Shown here: positions 12,708 to 13,259 of the stretch, one piece after another
How positions within the stretch are numbered: the first letter of the stretch is position 1
Layout: every line of letters begins with the position of its first letter
Source: Planctomycetota bacterium
GTDB taxonomy: Bacteria; Planctomycetota; PUPC01; JABMSA01; JAUWKK01
NCBI GenBank assembly: GCA_030614245.1
Contig: JAUWKK010000035.1
Coordinates: 1 to 13,259, forward strand
DNA length: 13,259 bases
Reading direction: 5' to 3'
The notes under the pieces: generated by a model
Told to the model about the DNA's origin: nothing
Databases searched by the model: none
The model's input: only the letters and a program-made list of their open reading frames with translations
Program-made: the position numbers and the translations under genes

Positions 12708-12726
12708 TTGGCCGCGTAGCGGCCAA
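12708..12726. repeat. Perfect short palindrome
   Basis: TTGGCCGC-GTA-GCGGCCAA, an 8-bp stem with a 3-base loop. The stem/3-nt-loop style is the same as in family A but without the core or second hairpin. Confidence 0.7.
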
Positions 12727-12895
12727 GGCATACAGCCTGGGGCTTCAGCCCTGATCTTTGCCCACAAATCTGCACGTGGGCACCCGGTGGCCGCGACCGG
12801 CGTCTGATACGCCCGGAGTAATAAGCAGGAAGACATAAGGGAGACGTTTGTTGAGGACAAAACGAGTAAGTTGGGCGAAGCGTTGCGGGGGCGGG

Positions 12896-13259
12896 TCAGC
12901 GATTGACGCGGTAACCTGTTACCATCAACTGCAGGTCCCGCAAGCCTCGCCACAGGACGCGCACTCCGGGCATGCCATCGCTTTTGCGGCCCAGGTGGCC
13001 GCCGAGGCGCGCGATCATGCGCACAGCGTCGTAGATCGTCGGCGGGGAGTTCGCTTGCGAGACGTGCTCCTTGTGTACGAACGCCCACAGGACTCTCCAT
13101 TCGTCTTCGTCCAAAATCTCCGTGCACGGGGCGGCCGGGTCTGTCCGCGCCAGGTATGTCATCTGCACGATGCGCATCGCGACGGCACAGCAAAACGACA
13201 GCAGAATCTCGATGCGGGCGGCTGTCTTGAGTTGAGTCTTTTCGATTTTGCAGCCGCTC
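12896..13259 (-). mobile_element. C-terminal part of an IS4-family transposase
   Basis: An open frame of 120 codons enters from the right edge and stops at TGA 12898-12896. It reads KIEKTQLKTAARIEILLSF, then AMRIVQMTYLARTDPAAPC, DEDEWRVLWAFVHKE, and ends ARLGGHLGRKSDGMPGVRVL followed by WRGLRDLQLMVTGYRVNR. This is the conserved end of IS4-family (DDE) transposases: a helical segment after the catalytic E, then GGxLGRKxDGxPGxxxLWRG. The catalytic residues themselves lie outside the window, so activity cannot be judged. Nothing in this part is broken. It lies 620 bp upstream of fliC and points towards it. Confidence 0.85.

Larger units (their letters stand above)
12525..12895. other. Gene-free, repeat-filled region between promoter and transposase
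   Basis: No gene is supported. It is packed with short palindromes: the 12578-12692 unit, CGCTGC-TTC-GCAGCG (12664-12678), TTGGCCGC-GTA-GCGGCCAA (12708-12726), GGGC-TTCA-GCCC (12740-12751) and TGCCCAC/GTGGGCA (12759-12782). An open frame on the minus strand (12539-12775) only reads through these. CTGATACGCC at 12804 might be the outer end of the insertion sequence, since several IS4-family ends begin CTGA, but the partner end is out of view. Confidence 0.6.

Noticed and set aside
12539..12775. Minus-strand open frame upstream of fliC
   Set aside because: It is composed of palindromic repeats with no ribosome binding site and no recognisable protein.

Overview
This window is a flagellar late-gene block from a GC-rich bacterium. 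Every gene I can support lies on the minus strand. The order in direction of transcription (right to left) is: flagellin fliC, filament cap fliD, chaperone fliS, a sigma-54-dependent response regulator, three proteins with TPR repeats (one anchored in the inner membrane, two with signal peptides), and the first 40 codons of a small protein that may be a FlgN-type chaperone. The right edge holds the C-terminal end of an IS4-family transposase. The outsized flagellin and cap protein and the heavy load of short dispersed repeats would suit a planctomycete (Phycisphaerae-like) genome. That placement is an inference from style, not from a marker gene.

Layout. 12896-13259: truncated transposase. 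12275-12895: no gene; it holds a patchwork of palindromic repeats, a sigma-28-like promoter candidate and the fliC leader, where a hairpin loop and the Shine-Dalgarno region both carry ANGGA motifs as in CsrA-controlled flagellin messages. 10094-12274: fliC, followed by a strong hairpin. 7597-9885: fliD; 7057-7500: fliS. 6596-7056: no gene; repeats plus a tandem DnaA-box-like sequence. 5126-6595: NtrC/FlrC-type regulator. 1-4970: TPR proteins and the FlgN-like start, joined by TGATG and ATGA overlaps that imply translational coupling.

How the genes fit together. FliC is the filament subunit, FliS its export chaperone and FliD the cap. The regulator has a receiver, an AAA+ domain with GAFTGA and a Fis-type helix-turn-helix, so it probably activates sigma-54 promoters of flagellar genes. 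The TPR trio is predicted to lie mostly in the periplasm and has no standard flagellar name. Its position suggests a motor- or envelope-associated scaffold.

The most unusual aspect is the repeats. At least five families of short, mostly palindromic or heptameric elements fill the intergenic gaps and also sit inside reading frames. A 40-bp double-hairpin element (family A: 6-3-6 stem-loop, 10-bp palindromic core, 6-3-6 stem-loop) occurs seven times, six of them inside coding sequence. Five of those six are read in the same frame and give a QAPA/QALA peptide. A heptamer-based element (family B) supplies most of a signal peptide in one gene and an interdomain linker in another. A 53-bp element (family D) between two TPR genes is flanked by a perfect 22-bp direct duplication of the gene junction, which looks like an insertion footprint and creates a 22-codon relay ORF.
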